Source of the DNA: Bacillota bacterium
Lineage (GTDB): Bacteria > Bacillota_A > Clostridia > Tissierellales > Peptoniphilaceae
NCBI GenBank assembly: GCA_023418535.1
Contig: JAEZZN010000071.1
Span: 1-15,893 of the forward strand
DNA length: 15,893 nt
Direction: 5' to 3'
Of the stretch, positions 14,286 to 15,893 are shown piece by piece. The notes beneath the pieces were generated by a model. It saw only the letters and a program-made list of their open reading frames with translations, did no database searches and was not told where the DNA came from. The position numbers were made by a program, and so were the translations under genes. The stretch's first letter is position 1. Every line of letters starts with the position of its first letter.

Positions 14286-15845
14286 ATGGAAAAGAAAGTA
14301 ATGCTAGTTATAATGGATGGTTGGGGATATGGTAAAGATTACCCAGGAAATGCTGTAAAGCTTGCCAAAACTCCTGTTTTTGATGAAAATATAAAGAAAT
14401 ATCCAAATACATCAATCAAAGCTAGTGGTTTAGATGTAGGTCTACCAGATGGTCAAATGGGTAACTCAGAAGTTGGTCATATGAATATAGGTGCTGGTAG
14501 AATTATATATCAAGATTTAACACAAATTACAAAAGATATCCAAGATGAAGTTTTCTTTGAAAATGAACATCTAGTTAAAGCTGTTAAATTAGCTAAAGAA
14601 AATGGTAAAGCTCTTCACTTAATGGGATTAGCATCTTATGGTGGTGTTCATTCACATTTAACTCATTTATTTGCGCTATTAGAGCTTGCAAAAAGATATG
14701 AGTTAGAAGAAGTATATGTACATGCTATTTTAGATGGTAGGGATGTATCTCCAACATCAGCTGTTAAAGATATTAAAGATTTACTGGATAAAATGGATGA
14801 AATTGGATGTGGAAAACTAGCGACAGTAGTTGGTAGATATTATGCTATGGATAGAGATAAAAGATGGGAAAGAATTAATAAAGCATATGAAGCATTTACT
14901 TTAGGTAAAGGTAAAAAAGTTCATGATGTTTTAGCATCTATCCAAGAAGAATATGATAAGTCAACTCCTGAAGCTAATACTACAGATGAGTTCATGACTC
15001 CAACAGTAATAGTGAATGATAATGATGAACCAGTAGCTACAGTAAATGATGGAGATAGTGTAATATTCTTTAACTTTAGACCTGATAGAGCTAGACAAAT
15101 TACTAGAGCTTTCATGGATGAAGATTTTGAAGGTGAAGAAAGAGAAAAGAGAGTTCATGTAAATTATGTATGTATGACAACATATGATAAAACTATCAAA
15201 AATGTAGATATTGCATATCCTCCAAAGGTTATTAATAATACATTTGGAGAGGTTGTTGCATCACATGGTCTTCCTCAATTAAGAATGGCTGAAACTGAAA
15301 AGTATGCTCACGTTACATTTTTCTTCAATGGTGGTGTAGAACCTCCAGTAGAAGGAGAAGAAAGAATCCTTATAGCATCTCCTAAGGTTGCAACATATGA
15401 CTTGAAGCCTGAAATGTCTGCTTATGAATTAAAAGATAAAGCAATTGAAAGAATGAAAACTGAAGAACCAAAAGCGATAATTCTAAACTTTGCTAATCCA
15501 GACATGGTTGGACATACAGGAGTTATTCCAGCTGTAGTAAAAGCGGTTGAAACTGTTGACGAATGCGTAGGAGAATTAGTAAAAGTAGGTTTAGAACATG
15601 GTTATGAGTTTTTAATTACTGCAGACCATGGAAATGCTGAACAAGAAATTGATTTTGAAACTGGTAATCCTTATACTGCACATACAACTAATTTAGTACC
15701 ATTAATTTATGTTGCAAAAAATACTGAAGGTGTTACACTTAGAGAGGGTGGTAGATTAGCAGATTTAGCACCAACAATGTTAGATATTCTAAATATAGAA
15801 AAACCTGCAGAAATGACAGGCGAATCATTAATTAAAAGGGGGTAG
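14286..15845 (+). CDS. gpmI: 2,3-bisphosphoglycerate-independent phosphoglycerate mutase
   Basis: Interconverts 3- and 2-phosphoglycerate through a phosphoserine intermediate, using two Mn(II) ions. The 519 residues belong to the alkaline-phosphatase superfamily. MDGWGYG holds metal ligand Asp11, and GQMGNSEVGHMNIGAGR holds the phosphorylated Ser61. HAILDGRDVSP and GRYYAMDRDKRWER form the substrate region, and FNFRPDRARQ follows. NFANPDMVGHTG and the late TADHGNAEQ supply the remaining metal ligands. It is slightly longer than the usual ~510 residues but has no extra domain. AAGGAAG (14274-14280) lies 5 nt upstream of ATG. The TAG stop is embedded in the ribosome site region of eno. The cofactor-dependent mutase (gpmA) is absent here. 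Confidence 0.97.
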   Translation: MEKKVMLVIMDGWGYGKDYPGNAVKLAKTPVFDENIKKYPNTSIKASGLDVGLPDGQMGNSEVGHMNIGAGRIIYQDLTQITKDIQDEVFFENEHLVKAVKLAKENGKALHLMGLASYGGVHSHLTHLFALLELAKRYELEEVYVHAILDGRDVSPTSAVKDIKDLLDKMDEIGCGKLATVVGRYYAMDRDKRWERINKAYEAFTLGKGKKVHDVLASIQEEYDKSTPEANTTDEFMTPTVIVNDNDEPVATVNDGDSVIFFNFRPDRARQITRAFMDEDFEGEEREKRVHVNYVCMTTYDKTIKNVDIAYPPKVINNTFGEVVASHGLPQLRMAETEKYAHVTFFFNGGVEPPVEGEERILIASPKVATYDLKPEMSAYELKDKAIERMKTEEPKAIILNFANPDMVGHTGVIPAVVKAVETVDECVGELVKVGLEHGYEFLITADHGNAEQEIDFETGNPYTAHTTNLVPLIYVAKNTEGVTLREGGRLADLAPTMLDILNIEKPAEMTGESLIKRG

Positions 15846-15851
15846 TTAACC

Positions 15852-15893
15852 ATGGGTTATATTACAGATATTTATGCAAGACAAGTATTAGAT
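15852..15893 (+). CDS. eno: Enolase, N-terminal 14 codons (partial)
   Basis: The window ends 14 codons into this gene: MGYITDIYARQVLD. This matches the conserved enolase start (I-x-D-x-x-AREVLDSRGNPT in most bacteria), with Gln in place of the usual Glu after Ala-Arg. The G-tract at 15838-15842, overlapping the gpmI stop, lies 9 nt before the ATG and can serve as ribosome site. Position directly after gpmI in a gap-pgk-tpiA-gpmI order supports the call. The product would convert 2-phosphoglycerate to phosphoenolpyruvate. Confidence 0.9.
   Translation, partial: MGYITDIYARQVLD

Overview
The window is AT-rich DNA with strong Shine-Dalgarno sites, short intergenic gaps and many T-tailed hairpins. 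Protein families (NagA, stand-alone mannitol-type EIIA, HD-domain CCA-adding enzyme, CopA/CsoR, gap-pgk-tpiA-gpmI-eno) fit a low-GC Bacillota. My best guess is an anaerobic coccus of the Tissierellia/Peptoniphilaceae type, but this is inferred from composition and gene style only. I see no rRNA, tRNA, transposase, CRISPR array or prophage gene.

Layout. 1-31 is the glycine-rich C-terminal end of an unidentified gene. 198-1334 is nagA with its own promoter and terminator. It converges on a single-gene PTS EIIA unit on the minus strand (1456-1896). 2131-4228 is a two-gene unit, a CCA-adding enzyme and cutC; the first gene seems to be leaderless. 4229-4709 is noncoding and carries three ~50-bp repeat units and a strong terminator that can work in both directions. 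4710-6578 (minus) is glutamine-dependent NAD synthetase, whose amidase nucleophile position appears to be Ser.

6689-11012 is a copper-controlled operon. A near-consensus promoter has a CsoR-type operator in its spacer. It is followed by copA, csoR, trmL (tRNA wobble 2'-O-methyltransferase) and trxB (thioredoxin reductase), overlapping or separated by 2 nt, and then a terminator. CopA carries a CopZ-like metal-binding domain at its C-terminus. That domain begins with an in-frame ATG behind a strong Shine-Dalgarno site inside copA, so the gene may make both the pump and a free 68-residue copper chaperone. This is the most interesting feature of the window.

10954-11274 is a noncoding leader with a consensus promoter and a small 5'-UTR hairpin. 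It drives lower glycolysis: gap, pgk, tpiA, gpmI and the first 14 codons of eno, which together convert triose phosphates to phosphoenolpyruvate. A GC-rich hairpin without a T-tract sits between gap and pgk and may set differential mRNA stability. No cggR-type repressor precedes gap.
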